Made by a program: the position numbers and the translations under genes. Below are positions 53,442-63,262 of a stretch of DNA of 64,000 bases, piece by piece. The stretch spans positions 62,001 to 126,000 of the forward strand of contig JAUNGC010000002.1 of assembly GCA_030524745.1 (NCBI GenBank). The letters run 5' to 3'. Source of the DNA: Eubacteriales bacterium (GTDB lineage: Bacteria; Bacillota; Clostridia; Lachnospirales; Lachnospiraceae). Numbering within the stretch: position 1 is the first letter of the stretch; each line of letters starts with the position of its first letter. The notes beneath the pieces were generated by a model, which saw nothing but the letters and a program-made list of their open reading frames with translations, made no database searches and was not told the DNA's origin.

Positions 53442-55538
53442 ATGAAATTTGTCATTAAGCATGAGATTCGGGGACGCATCCGGGTGCATATGACAGGCGG
53501 GCGGATGTCATACAGGGAAGCGGATATTCTGGAATACTATTTGAGCAGGCAGCCCTTTGTGAGTTCCGCAAAGGTATACCACAGAACGCAGGACGTAACC
53601 GTATGCTTTACGGGCGGAAGAGAGGAGTTGCTGACTGCACTGAAAGGTTTCCGGTACGAAAATGCCGATGTGCCGGAAACGGTTCTGCAAAGTTCCGGAC
53701 GTAAGTTAAATGAAGAATACCGGGAAAAGCTGATTCAGAAGGTAGCGCTGCGGGCGGGGAGCAAGCTGTTTTTGCCGGCGCCTGTCAGAGCGGGAATTAC
53801 AGCCGTAAAATCCGTACCTTTTATCATAAACGGGTTAAAGACGCTGGCGAAAAGAAAGATTGAAGTGCCGGTTTTAGACGGCACGGCGATCGGCGTGTCC
53901 ATGCTTTTGGGCGATTTTGAGACGGCCGGTTCCATCATGTTCCTTCTGGGAATCGGAGAGGTCTTAGAAGAGTGGACGCATAAAAAGTCCGTAGGCGATC
54001 TTGCCAGAAGCATGTCATTAAATGTGGATAAGGTCTGGACGGTATGTGACGGTCAGGAAATTCTGGTTGCCGCATCCCGGATCAGAGAAGGGGACCTGGT
54101 AGTGGTTCGAATGGGAAACCTCATTCCCTTCGACGGGACCGTGACGGAAGGCGAGGCCGCGGTCAATCAGGCGTCTCTTACCGGAGAGCCCCTGCCCGTA
54201 GCAAAGAGCGCGGGCTCTACCGTATATGCCGGCACTGTGCTGGAAGAAGGAGAACTGACCATACAGGTGAGGGAAGCGAACGGTTCCAGTAAATATGAGA
54301 AGATTGCTGCCATGATTGAAGAGTCCGAGAAACTCAAGTCTTCCCTGGAGGGAAAGGCGGAGCATCTGGCGGATAAGCTGGTCCCCTATACGCTGGGCGG
54401 CGCGGCTTTGACATGGCTGCTGACCCGCAATGTTACAAAGGCGGTGGCGGTACTGATGGTGGATTTTTCCTGCGCGTTAAAGCTGGCCATGCCGATTACG
54501 GTGCTGGCCGCGATCCGGGAAGCGAGTTGTAATCAGATCACGGTCAAGGGGGGAAAATATCTGGAGGCGATGGCTGAGGCGGATACGATTGTCTTTGACA
54601 AAACGGGAACGTTGACAAAAGCGCAGCCTGCGGTAGTGGACGTGGTTTCCTTTAACGGACAAAATCCGGATGATCTGCTTCGCATAGCGGCCTGCCTGGA
54701 AGAGCATTTCCCTCATTCTATGGCGAAGGCGGTGGTGGATGCTGCCGTGCATAAGAATCTTGTACATGAGGAAATGCATTCCCGGGTGGAATATATTGTG
54801 GCCCATGGAATTTCCACCACGATCGGGGAGCAGAAAGCGGTGATCGGAAGCTATCATTTCGTATTTGAAGATGAAGGATGTATCATTCCGGAGGGCATGG
54901 AGGAGCGCTTTGAGAGTCTGCCGCCGGAGTATTCCCAACTCTATCTGGGCATCGACGGCGTGTTGGCGGCGGTCATCTGCATCGAAGATCCTCTGCGGGA
55001 AGAAGCGGTCGCTGCGGTAGCCGCGCTGAAAGAGGCGGGAATTTCCAAGGTGGTTATGATGACCGGCGACAGCGAACGGACAGCCCGCTCCATTGCGGCC
55101 AGAGTCGGCGTGGATGAGTATTATTCGGAGGTTTTGCCGGAAGATAAGGCGAAATTTGTGGAAAAAGAAAAGGCGGCGGGACATAAGGTCGTCATGGTAG
55201 GGGACGGAATCAATGATTCGCCTGCGCTGTCTGCCGCAGATGCAGGAATAGCCATCAGCGACGGCGCTCAGATTGCAAGAGAAGTTGCAGATATTACCAT
55301 AGGGGCGGAAGATCTGTTTGAGATTGTCGAATTGAAAAAGATCAGCAACGCCCTGATGAAACGGATTCAGAAAAATTACCGCGTGATTGTAGGCTTCAAT
55401 GCGGGGCTGATTTTGCTGGGAGTGGGCGGAATTTTGCAGCCGACGGCGTCGGCGCTTCTGCATAATACCTCGACGCTGGTGATCAGCTTAAAGAGTATGC
55501 AGAAGCTGTTGCCGGACGATAGTCCTATCGGGAAATGA
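53442..55538 (+). CDS. P1B-type metal-transporting ATPase
   Basis: 698 residues. An N-terminal ferredoxin-like domain (1-80) lacks a CxxC metal site. Then come the actuator loop NQASLTGEPLP, membrane motif SCALKLAMP in place of CPC/CPx, phosphorylation site FDKTGTLTKAQ, the P1B HP motif EEHFPHSMAKAV, MTGD and GDGINDSPAL. The C-terminus ends NTSTLVISLKSMQKLL. The unusual membrane motif argues against Cu/Ag and leaves Mn, Fe, Co or Zn; export of a divalent metal is most likely. Its stop overlaps the convergent symporter gene by 14 bases. Confidence 0.9.
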   Translation: MKFVIKHEIRGRIRVHMTGGRMSYREADILEYYLSRQPFVSSAKVYHRTQDVTVCFTGGREELLTALKGFRYENADVPETVLQSSGRKLNEEYREKLIQKVALRAGSKLFLPAPVRAGITAVKSVPFIINGLKTLAKRKIEVPVLDGTAIGVSMLLGDFETAGSIMFLLGIGEVLEEWTHKKSVGDLARSMSLNVDKVWTVCDGQEILVAASRIREGDLVVVRMGNLIPFDGTVTEGEAAVNQASLTGEPLPVAKSAGSTVYAGTVLEEGELTIQVREANGSSKYEKIAAMIEESEKLKSSLEGKAEHLADKLVPYTLGGAALTWLLTRNVTKAVAVLMVDFSCALKLAMPITVLAAIREASCNQITVKGGKYLEAMAEADTIVFDKTGTLTKAQPAVVDVVSFNGQNPDDLLRIAACLEEHFPHSMAKAVVDAAVHKNLVHEEMHSRVEYIVAHGISTTIGEQKAVIGSYHFVFEDEGCIIPEGMEERFESLPPEYSQLYLGIDGVLAAVICIEDPLREEAVAAVAALKEAGISKVVMMTGDSERTARSIAARVGVDEYYSEVLPEDKAKFVEKEKAAGHKVVMVGDGINDSPALSAADAGIAISDGAQIAREVADITIGAEDLFEIVELKKISNALMKRIQKNYRVIVGFNAGLILLGVGGILQPTASALLHNTSTLVISLKSMQKLLPDDSPIGK

Positions 55539-56940
55539 ATGAGCGCAGTAAATTAAGGATTCCGGTGGACTGTAAAAACAGCACGGCCATTATCACGGGC
55601 GCGACGTACCGGATCATGAATGCGTACAGCTTTTTGCGGCCAAAGGGATGACCGCTGGATTCCATTTCTTCGCAGATCCAGGAGGGCTTTACGACCCAGC
55701 CGATCAAAATGCAGGTCAGCAGGGAGATAAAGGGCATCAGAAAGCTGTTGCTGATGTAATCCATCAGATCCAGAATCTGCGCGGTCTGCCCGTTTGGAAG
55801 GGGAAGTTCGAAGTAAAAAATATTATAGCCGAGACAGACGATGACGGCGGCGACAGCGAAAATGACGCCGATAATCAGGCTCATCTTTTTGCGGCCTGTA
55901 TGAAAGAGTTCCATGCAGTTGGCCACCAGCGTTTCCATGACGGAGACGCAGGAGGTCAGCGCGGCGAAAAGCACCATCACAAAGAAGATCAGGCCGATCA
56001 GGGAGCCTGCAGGTCCCATCGCCTCAAAAACCCGGGGCAGAGAGACAAACATCAGGCTGGGACCGGAAGCCATCCCTTCCGTGCCGAAAAACACGTAAAC
56101 TGCCGGAATGATCATCATGCCGGCAAGAAAAGCCACCAGCGTATCGAAAAATTCGATCTGCCCCAGAGACTTGCTTAAATTCACGTCCTTTTTCACATAG
56201 GAACCGTAGGTAATCATAATGCCCATGGAAACGCTTAAGGAAAAGAAAAGCTGACTCATGGCGTCCAGCAGAATTTCCAGCAGCCGTTTTACGGTAAGAC
56301 CTTTAAAGTCGGGCAGCAGATATACTTTTAACCCCTGAAGCCCCGTGCGGACCGTGTCCTGGTCCTGAAAGCGAAGCGTCAGAGAGAAGACGGCGATGCC
56401 GATGATCAGGACGAACAATCCCGGCATGATGAAGCGGGAAAATTTTTCAATTCCTTTTTCCACACCCCGGTATACGACGAACGCGGTGGCCGCCAGAAAT
56501 ACCAGCATGAAAACGATGGGCGATATCCGGGAAGTGATGAAGTCTGTAAAATATCCGTCCTGCGCCGCGGCATCGCCTCCAAACGTCAGATAGGCGACCA
56601 GATATTTGGTAATCCATCCGCCGATGACCGAGTAGTAAGTCATGATGAGAGCGGGCACAAGAAACGTCAGGTAGCCGAGAAATTTCCACCTGGGGCGGAT
56701 CGTGCCAAAGGCGTGCAGCGCATTTTGTTTGGTGCGGCGTCCGATGGCGACGTCGGTGGTCAGTAGCGTAAAGCCGAAGGTCAAAACCAGAATCAGGTAG
56801 ATGACCAGAAACAGTCCGCCGCCGTCTTTGGCAGCCAGGTACGGAAAACGCCAGATATTGCCTACGCCTACCGCGCTTCCTGCGGCTGCTAAAACGAAGC
56901 CAAGCGAACCGCTGAAGTTGCTTTTTTTCTTATTTTCCAT
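55525..56940 (-). CDS. sodium:neurotransmitter-type symporter (NSS family)
   Basis: 471 residues and about eleven or twelve hydrophobic helices. GFVLAAAGSAVGVGNIWRFP is the conserved first helix with the sodium-site residues; later FFSLSVSMGIMITYGSY lies in the helix 6 region. It imports an amino acid or similar compound with sodium. The start is set at ATG 56940 (MENKKKSNFSG); the AGGAGG is 13 bases upstream, and an ATG at 56952 lies too close to it. Confidence 0.9.
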   Translation of the reverse strand: MENKKKSNFSGSLGFVLAAAGSAVGVGNIWRFPYLAAKDGGGLFLVIYLILVLTFGFTLLTTDVAIGRRTKQNALHAFGTIRPRWKFLGYLTFLVPALIMTYYSVIGGWITKYLVAYLTFGGDAAAQDGYFTDFITSRISPIVFMLVFLAATAFVVYRGVEKGIEKFSRFIMPGLFVLIIGIAVFSLTLRFQDQDTVRTGLQGLKVYLLPDFKGLTVKRLLEILLDAMSQLFFSLSVSMGIMITYGSYVKKDVNLSKSLGQIEFFDTLVAFLAGMMIIPAVYVFFGTEGMASGPSLMFVSLPRVFEAMGPAGSLIGLIFFVMVLFAALTSCVSVMETLVANCMELFHTGRKKMSLIIGVIFAVAAVIVCLGYNIFYFELPLPNGQTAQILDLMDYISNSFLMPFISLLTCILIGWVVKPSWICEEMESSGHPFGRKKLYAFMIRYVAPVIMAVLFLQSTGILNLLRSFISR

Positions 56941-57012
56941 GATGATATCCATTCCTCCTGAAAATGTATGGATTTCAGTATAGCATGGAAGCTTTCGGAC
57001 TTTCAAGAGCAA

Positions 57013-58347
57013 TCAGAAAATCACCGTGATTTGCGTATAGCTGTGCCCGTCGCTCTGGACGCTGATCCGGGCTTTGTGCGTCCGGGCAATAGAGGCTGCA
57101 ATGGAAAGGCCCAGTCCATAGCCGCCGCTTTGCCGGCTGCGGGAATCGTCGCTTCTGTAAAATCGTTCAAATATATGCTTTTGATCCTCCGGCGCAATAC
57201 CGCTTCCGGTATTGCGCACCGTGAGGATTTTTTTCTGGGTTTCAGATCTGGCGCGTTCGCTGTTTTTTCCCTTTGCATGCAGCCGGATGGTGACAACGCC
57301 GTTATGATCGGAATATTTAAAGGCGTTATCCAGAAGGATGGTGACAAGCTGACGGATGGCCTGTTCATTGCCGCAGCCAAAAAGGTTCTCTTCAATCTGC
57401 ATTTGGTAGTTTTTTTGCGTCTCAAAGGCGAGACTTTCAAAGGAAAGGGCTGCTGCGGAAACTGCACGGCTTAAGTTGATTTCCGAGAATTCCGGTTTCT
57501 TTTCGGAAGCGTCCAGCTTTGCCAGATCCAGCAGATCCCGGACCAACGCGTTCATGCGCCGGGTCTGTTCCAGGATGTGCGAGAGCCATCTGTTTTCTCC
57601 AATAGATCCGGACAGGACTTCCGCATTCGCATTGATGATGGTCAGGGGCGTTTTCAGTTCATGGGAGGCGTCGGCGATAAACTGCTTTTGCTTTTCAAAG
57701 GCGTTTTGCACCGGCTTTATCATCCAGCCGGAAAGCCCGAATGCCGCCGCAAACAGAATCAGCATGCCGACCAGGCCCACAAACAGGCACAGATAAAACA
57801 GGCGGCTGGTCATGGAACGCTCCATGGAATAATCCAGAAAATATACCTGCCAGAACGTATCTCTGTCACGGATGAGATACAGGTATCCGGACTGTATAGT
57901 GCCCCGTTCTTTGGAAGCATCGGGATTTTTCTGCCACATTTTCTCGCCAAGCTGCAGGATGTCCTCTTCGGTCAGTTCGGATTGCATATTGTAGGATACG
58001 TCCAGATAATTTCCTTCCTTATCGTAAGAAATATGGAAAACGCGGAATGCATCCAGATAATTGGCCGGCTGCTGCCGCCCCGGTTTTGATGTATGATCGG
58101 GACCGTCGGGCGCGTCATGGCCGGGAAGGCGGCCGGCGTCAGGGACGTCGCCGTTGGATGGCTGTGAGCCGGAGACGCCTGTCCTGTCTGGAATGGGCGT
58201 ATCTGCGATTCTCTCCAGCATGTCATACCCCTGCTTCTGACTGGAAAGGGTCATATATAAGTTGATGGACAGCAGGATTGCCGCGAACAGCATGCCGATG
58301 CACAGCATGGTGACGGCAAGAAATTTATAACGCAGTTTTTTTATCAT
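57013..58347 (-). CDS. sensor histidine kinase
   Basis: 444 residues. A first helix (about 8-30), an extracytoplasmic sensor of about 140 residues with a Pro/Asp/Gly-rich part, a second helix (about 182-208), HisKA with SHELKTPLTIINANAEVL (His is phosphorylated) and HATPase with N box LLDNAFKYSD and G boxes NTGSGIAPEDQ and GGYGLGLSIA. It forms a pair with the response regulator whose gene overlaps by one base. The divergent adaptor operon beyond the palindrome is a likely target. Confidence 0.93.
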   Translation of the reverse strand: MIKKLRYKFLAVTMLCIGMLFAAILLSINLYMTLSSQKQGYDMLERIADTPIPDRTGVSGSQPSNGDVPDAGRLPGHDAPDGPDHTSKPGRQQPANYLDAFRVFHISYDKEGNYLDVSYNMQSELTEEDILQLGEKMWQKNPDASKERGTIQSGYLYLIRDRDTFWQVYFLDYSMERSMTSRLFYLCLFVGLVGMLILFAAAFGLSGWMIKPVQNAFEKQKQFIADASHELKTPLTIINANAEVLSGSIGENRWLSHILEQTRRMNALVRDLLDLAKLDASEKKPEFSEINLSRAVSAAALSFESLAFETQKNYQMQIEENLFGCGNEQAIRQLVTILLDNAFKYSDHNGVVTIRLHAKGKNSERARSETQKKILTVRNTGSGIAPEDQKHIFERFYRSDDSRSRQSGGYGLGLSIAASIARTHKARISVQSDGHSYTQITVIF

Positions 58348-59033
58348 TACAGGCTGTCTCCTTTGGTTATTTCCAGGCTGTAGCCGACGCCCCGGCTCGT
58401 TTTGATGGATACCCGGGTTCCCAGGGCGTGCAGCTTCTGGCGGAGAAAGGAAATATAGACTTCCACATTATTATAGTCCGTGTCGGTATCCAGTCCCCAT
58501 ATTTTTGTCAGCAGCAGTTCTTTGGGGAGAACCTGGCGGGGATTGCGCAGAAAAAGTTCCATCAGTTGATATTCTTTTTGCCCGAGACGGATCGCATTTT
58601 CGCCGCAGCAAAGTTCCATGGTGCTTTTTTGCAGGGACAGATCGTCACAGGACAGCGCGTTCTCCCTGTATTGTTGGCCCCGTCTGGACAGAGCCCGGAC
58701 CCGCGCCAGAAGTTCTGCGGTGGAGAAGGGCTTGGGGAGGTAGTCGTCGCTTCCCGCGTCCAGTCCGGCGACAATGTCGTCCACTTCCGCTTTTGCGGTC
58801 AAAAGGATGACCGGCGTAAAGATCTTTTCCTGCCGGATCTGCCGCAGAATGGAAAGCCCGTCCATGCCGGGCAGCATGATGTCCAGCAGGATCAGGTCGT
58901 AGATTTGGGTGCGGATGTATTCCAGCGCTTCCGCGCCGTTTGCGACCGCATCGGCCAGATAGCCGTTTTGTTTTAATATTTCAGTCAGCGCTTCTGCAAG
59001 CGCAGTTTCATCTTCCACAATCAAAAGGCGCAT
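58347..59033 (-). CDS. OmpR-family response regulator
   Basis: 228 residues. Receiver domain (1-~118) with VEDETALAEAL, phosphorylated Asp in YDLILLDIMLPGMDGL, LLTAKAEVDD and KPF; winged-helix DNA-binding domain (~130-225) with YNNVEVYISFLRQKLHALG and VGYSLEI. AAGGGGA precedes the ATG. It acts with the kinase encoded next; Bce/Vex-like control of efflux genes is an analogy only. Confidence 0.94.
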   Translation of the reverse strand: MRLLIVEDETALAEALTEILKQNGYLADAVANGAEALEYIRTQIYDLILLDIMLPGMDGLSILRQIRQEKIFTPVILLTAKAEVDDIVAGLDAGSDDYLPKPFSTAELLARVRALSRRGQQYRENALSCDDLSLQKSTMELCCGENAIRLGQKEYQLMELFLRNPRQVLPKELLLTKIWGLDTDTDYNNVEVYISFLRQKLHALGTRVSIKTSRGVGYSLEITKGDSL

Positions 59034-59103
59034 GTTGGGTCCCCTTTCTTTTCTTCTCTTATATCAGTATAACATAATACGCCCGGATTCTTAAATGAAG
59101 ATT

Positions 59104-59532
59104 GAAAATTCGCGGTCCGCCGGTCGGCTGGCCGCGGCCGTCTGTGGGACCTTCTTTGGCATGCCGTCCCGTCCCGGCCTTCTCCGGCCCGCTTTGGCAG
59201 GGCTCCCCGGCCGGCCCGCGCAGGCATTTTTGCCATTCCGATATCCAAAACGGGAAATTCCGTCCAAAGCTCCGTCCCGTTCAAAAATGCCGCCCGACAC
59301 ACAAACTCACCGCGAATCAGGGATTCGCGGCTCAGACAATGCGTGTCGGGCGACAGGAACGTTCCGGAACTTTGGGGAATTTCTCCGTTTTGGATATAAG
59401 TCATGGCAGAAAATGCCTGCGCGGGCCGGCCGGAGATCCCTGACAAAGCGGGCCGGAGAAGGCCGGAACGGGACTGCGTACCGAAAACGCCCAAAGACGG
59501 TCTCAGCCAGCCGGCCGGGGTCGTGAATTTTC
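59104..59532. repeat. 430-bp imperfect palindrome (fold-back element)
   Basis: The two halves are inverted copies sharing one centre near 59320: 59174-59196 pairs perfectly with 59444-59466, 59207-59230 with 59410-59433, GCCCGACAC with GTGTCGGGC, and the tip CCGCGAATC-AGG-GATTCGCGG (59310-59330). The outer ends are GAAAATTCGCG / CGTGAATTTTC. It is G+C-rich and fills most of the gene-free stretch 59034-59672. The open frames on both strands here are by-products of the symmetry. Confidence 0.88.
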
Positions 59533-59672
59533 TGTGAAAAGAAGAATTTTCAAGGTTGGTTTAAGAAATGGTTCGTAAAATGTCAGAGTCAGTACAGAGA
59601 AACATGACACCCGATTCGGACGTGTTGCCGTCCGGATGGTGAGAACTTGAAAGAGCGGACAGGAGGATTGGG

Positions 59673-61640
59673 ATGAAGGGAAAAAAGGCATGGATCATCG
59701 CAGGAATTGCAGTTGTGATATGCGCGGCGGGAGGATTGGGATTCTTGCTGTTGAGGCAGAAAGACAATGCGCCGGATGAGCCTGCTTTACCGGAAGGAAT
59801 GACGGTATCGGAGAACGTCGTGTCTGCGGCCGGACTGACGAGCGTGGGCATGATGGAAGAGGTCTGTGAACTGGGCTTTTTAGAGAATGGTCTTTATGTG
59901 GAAGAAACTTATCTGAATATGGGAGATGAGGTGGAAGCCCATACGCCGGTCTTTAAAGTTTCGGAGGAAAGTCTGGAAAACGCGCGCAGGGAGTTGGAAA
60001 AAAGCGTACAGGAAACGGCGCTGAACCGGCGGCAGGGGGAAATTACTTATCAGACCGGTCTGGTGGAAGCGCAGAAAGAAAAGGATCTGGCGGCGGTGGA
60101 AGCGCAATATGCGCAGGCTGTTTACGATAGTGCGGTAAAAACCGCGCAGGAAAAGGTGGATGAGAGCCAGGAGGCGGTGGACAGCGCGCAGGAAAAGGTG
60201 GATGAATACACGGCGTCCATAGAATCGGATTATTATTATACCTATTATGAAGTGGAAGAACTGGAAGCGACGTGGAAGGACAACGCCGCATTTCTGATGG
60301 AACTGTACAATAACTGGAATGTGGCCGCGTTGGAAGATATTTACGGCGGATCGGGCGGTAAAAACGGGATCGGATATGTGACAAATCAGGTCACGGGGAC
60401 TGCATCCGGCAGCGCGTCAGGCGTTTCTTCGGGCGGCAGCGCAGCAGATATTTCGGGGCAGGCGGCAAGTGTGGCAGGCGGCCAGGAAGTTTCGGACGGC
60501 GTTTTTTTTGCCGTGGAGCAGGCGGTTGGAAGTACGGAGGAAAATGCTGACAAAGATACGGGAAATGCGGTCGGCGCGGCGGAAGGCGGAACCGGAGATA
60601 CGGAAACGGGTGTCGGCGTCGAAGAAGGCGGAACCGGAGATACAAAAGAGGATGTCAGCGCGGCGGATGACGGAAGCGGCGACGGGAAAAATGAGGGTGC
60701 AGGCGAAAAGGAACTGCCGGATATGGCGGGCATGCAACCGGGTGGCGGTGGCGGCAGCATTTCCGGCAATGACATAGATAGGATGGGGCAAAGTAGCGTT
60801 AATATCAGCGACGATGAGATCCGGTACAATATCTATCTGGCGATGGTGGAAGAGACGGAAGAAAGCGAAGACGCATATGAAGCCGCGCTGGAAAAATACG
60901 AGGAGGCAAAAGAAAAGGCGGCTGCCGGGATCGCGGAGGCAAAAAGCGAACTGGCGGTATTGCAGGCGAAGCTGAAGGAACAGCAGAGCGCCTATGAAGA
61001 AGCCGTGATTTCTGCAAAGCTGACCTATGATCTGGCCGTTTCGGATAACGAGACGGCGGAAATGGTCTATGAAACGACTGTAAAGCAATTGGAAGAGGAC
61101 TATGATGCGCTGGTGGAGGAAGAGGAAACCGCGGCACAAAATCTGGAACTGTTTGAAGAAACCGTGGGGGACGGCATTTTTTATACCGGTTCCGGCGGCA
61201 CGGTGATGATGACGGCTGTGCGGGCGAATTCCTGGATTACGGAAGATACGATGGTGATGGCCTACAGCAATCCTGAGACGGTGACCGTTGCGGCCAGTGT
61301 GGATCAGGCGGATATCGCTTCCATAGAGATCGGCGGGCAGGCCTGTATTGTGATCAGCGGGTACGGAACTTATACGGGAAAAGTGACCTCCCTGAACCCC
61401 GTCTCGGCCTCAGGAGGATCTTCCGGCGTTACTTATACGGTAAATGTGCTTTTGGAAGGCGACGTTTCGGAACTGGAAGCCAATCTGACCGCCTATGTTT
61501 ATTTCGGTTTGACGGAGGAAGAAAAGGAAATGATGAGCGGCTCGTCAGGGAAGGGCGGACAGATGGAGATGGACGGCGGGCCCATGGACGGTGACGGCGG
61601 CCCTGATATGCCGGGCGGCAGGCAGGGAGGCATGGAATGA
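59673..61640 (+). CDS. HlyD/MacA-like membrane-anchored adaptor 1
   Basis: 655 residues. One N-terminal helix (about 6-25), a beta-barrel/lipoyl segment (LYVEETYLNMGDEVEAHTPV), two coiled-coil stretches (about 85-180 and 390-490) and a closing barrel (VSGYGTYTGKV-like, VIVSGYGTYTGKVTSLNPV). Between the coils is an insert of about 130 Gly/Ala/Asp/Glu/Ser-rich residues with repeats such as EGGTGDTETGVGVEEGGTGD. It is long for an adaptor (usual 350-450). GGAGG-type sequence precedes the ATG; the next gene overlaps by 4 bases. Confidence 0.8.
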   Translation: MKGKKAWIIAGIAVVICAAGGLGFLLLRQKDNAPDEPALPEGMTVSENVVSAAGLTSVGMMEEVCELGFLENGLYVEETYLNMGDEVEAHTPVFKVSEESLENARRELEKSVQETALNRRQGEITYQTGLVEAQKEKDLAAVEAQYAQAVYDSAVKTAQEKVDESQEAVDSAQEKVDEYTASIESDYYYTYYEVEELEATWKDNAAFLMELYNNWNVAALEDIYGGSGGKNGIGYVTNQVTGTASGSASGVSSGGSAADISGQAASVAGGQEVSDGVFFAVEQAVGSTEENADKDTGNAVGAAEGGTGDTETGVGVEEGGTGDTKEDVSAADDGSGDGKNEGAGEKELPDMAGMQPGGGGGSISGNDIDRMGQSSVNISDDEIRYNIYLAMVEETEESEDAYEAALEKYEEAKEKAAAGIAEAKSELAVLQAKLKEQQSAYEEAVISAKLTYDLAVSDNETAEMVYETTVKQLEEDYDALVEEEETAAQNLELFEETVGDGIFYTGSGGTVMMTAVRANSWITEDTMVMAYSNPETVTVAASVDQADIASIEIGGQACIVISGYGTYTGKVTSLNPVSASGGSSGVTYTVNVLLEGDVSELEANLTAYVYFGLTEEEKEMMSGSSGKGGQMEMDGGPMDGDGGPDMPGGRQGGME

Positions 61641-63241
61641 ATAGGATGAAATTGTCAAAAAAGCTGAAAATCCGGCTGGCCGCGGCAGGCGTCGCATTGC
61701 TGCTTCTGATCGCGGCGGCTGTCTATACGGTTTTTATTCTGCCGGGAAGAAATGAGCAGACTTATGTTTATAAAGAGGAGACAGTCAGCCGGGGCGACGT
61801 GATACAGGGCGTGATGGAAAGCGGCAGCATTGCACTGTCGGAGACTTCGGTCGCTTATGACGTGGATGTGAACGTGGACGACGATGAGGATGAGGACGAC
61901 GATGATGATGACGATGAAGACGAAGCGGCGATTCATTATCTGGAAATCGGAGAAGTCTATGTGGTGAGCGGACAGCGCATCAGCGAGGGAGATCCGTTAT
62001 TCTCCATTACAGAAAAAAGCAGAAGTGCGGTGATAAAGAAACTGCAGTCCAATCTGACGGAAAAAGAAATCGCCCTGACGAGCGCCAAGGCGCAGTATAA
62101 TTCGCAGGCGCTGGAAGCGAAGAGTACCTATGACAACAGCATGCTTTCCTATAACAGCGCGTCGGCCATGCTGGAAGCGGCCACGACGCAGTTGGAAGAG
62201 GAAATCAACGGCTTATCCGCGCAGACGGATGTGCTGGAACTGGAAATCAATCAATGTCTGGAAAAGCTGACGGATGAGGATTTCCTGGATTCTCTGAATG
62301 AGGCAAAACAGGCATACGAAAAGGCAAAGGGCGTATATGAAGAGACGGATGTTCATTCTGTCGCTGCCTATACGGCAAATTATCAGAGTTATGTGACCGC
62401 AGAACAGCAATATGAAAGCCTGCTTTCGCAGAAGGAAGAATGGGAAGAAACAATCGCGCAGAATCAGGAAACCATTCTTGCCAATCAGGAGGAAATGGAA
62501 AAGGCGCAGTCCATTCTGGAGGCAAAAGAGACGGATGCAAGGAACACCTATGAACTGAGCGTAGGGGCCGGAGAACTGGCGGAGGATATTTATTCTTATA
62601 CGGTGCAGGCCCTGCAGGATACGGTGGACGCCGCGCAGGAGGAATGCGCGCAGGCGCAGGAAACGCTGGAAGCGTTGGAAGCTTTTGTGGGAGAGGACGG
62701 AATTGTCTATGCGGACGGAGAAGGGCTTGTGACCGCCGTCTATTATGAAGCGGGGGATGAACTGGCCGCGACAGGTCCTCTGTTGTCTTATGTAAAAGAG
62801 AGCGATTATACTGTTTCCATCGACGTGTCGGAAGAAGATATTGCCGGTATTTCCATAGGCGACAGCGTGCAGATTGCCTTTGACGCCTATCCGGAAGAGG
62901 CGTATACGGGAACGGTCATTTCCATCACGACGACCAAAACCTCCGATTATGCCAAAACCGTGAGTTATCCGGTGGAAATTCAGATAGAAGGGGATACCCA
63001 AAAACTCTATGGCGGCATGACGGCGGGCATTACATTTGTGACGGATTCGGTTACGGATGTGCTGTATGTGTCCAGAAAGGCGATCGTAAAGCAGGACGGA
63101 AAAACCTGGGTATATACAGGCGACGGAGAGGAAAAGGAACTGACGGAAGTGGTCACCGGATTTGAAAACAGCACGGTAGTGGAAATTAAGGAAGGACTGT
63201 CGGAAGGCGACGTCATTTATATCAGAAGCAACGCAGGGTAA
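61637..63241 (+). CDS. HlyD/MacA-like membrane-anchored adaptor 2
   Basis: 534 residues. N-terminal helix (about 10-34), an acidic run of aspartates and glutamates (about 75-96), LEIGEVYVVSGQRISEGDPL, a long coiled coil (about 135-345) and a membrane-fusion-protein barrel with SIDVSEEDIAGISIGDSVQI, YTGTVISI and a periplasmic-type end KTWVYTGDGEEKELTEVVTG. It starts within the previous stop (ATGA). The acidic run might bind calcium; inferred. Confidence 0.83.
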   Translation: MNRMKLSKKLKIRLAAAGVALLLLIAAAVYTVFILPGRNEQTYVYKEETVSRGDVIQGVMESGSIALSETSVAYDVDVNVDDDEDEDDDDDDDEDEAAIHYLEIGEVYVVSGQRISEGDPLFSITEKSRSAVIKKLQSNLTEKEIALTSAKAQYNSQALEAKSTYDNSMLSYNSASAMLEAATTQLEEEINGLSAQTDVLELEINQCLEKLTDEDFLDSLNEAKQAYEKAKGVYEETDVHSVAAYTANYQSYVTAEQQYESLLSQKEEWEETIAQNQETILANQEEMEKAQSILEAKETDARNTYELSVGAGELAEDIYSYTVQALQDTVDAAQEECAQAQETLEALEAFVGEDGIVYADGEGLVTAVYYEAGDELAATGPLLSYVKESDYTVSIDVSEEDIAGISIGDSVQIAFDAYPEEAYTGTVISITTTKTSDYAKTVSYPVEIQIEGDTQKLYGGMTAGITFVTDSVTDVLYVSRKAIVKQDGKTWVYTGDGEEKELTEVVTGFENSTVVEIKEGLSEGDVIYIRSNAG

Positions 63242-63262
63242 GCGCGTGCGGCGGGAGGATGA

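Noticed and set aside
59021..59526. Long open frames on both strands over the palindrome (a 157-codon minus frame and a 143-codon plus frame with similar products)
   Set aside because: The similarity comes from the inverted repeat: each strand reads the same arms. There is no convincing ribosome site, and the composition is G/C-rich with Arg/Pro/Gly-rich translation.
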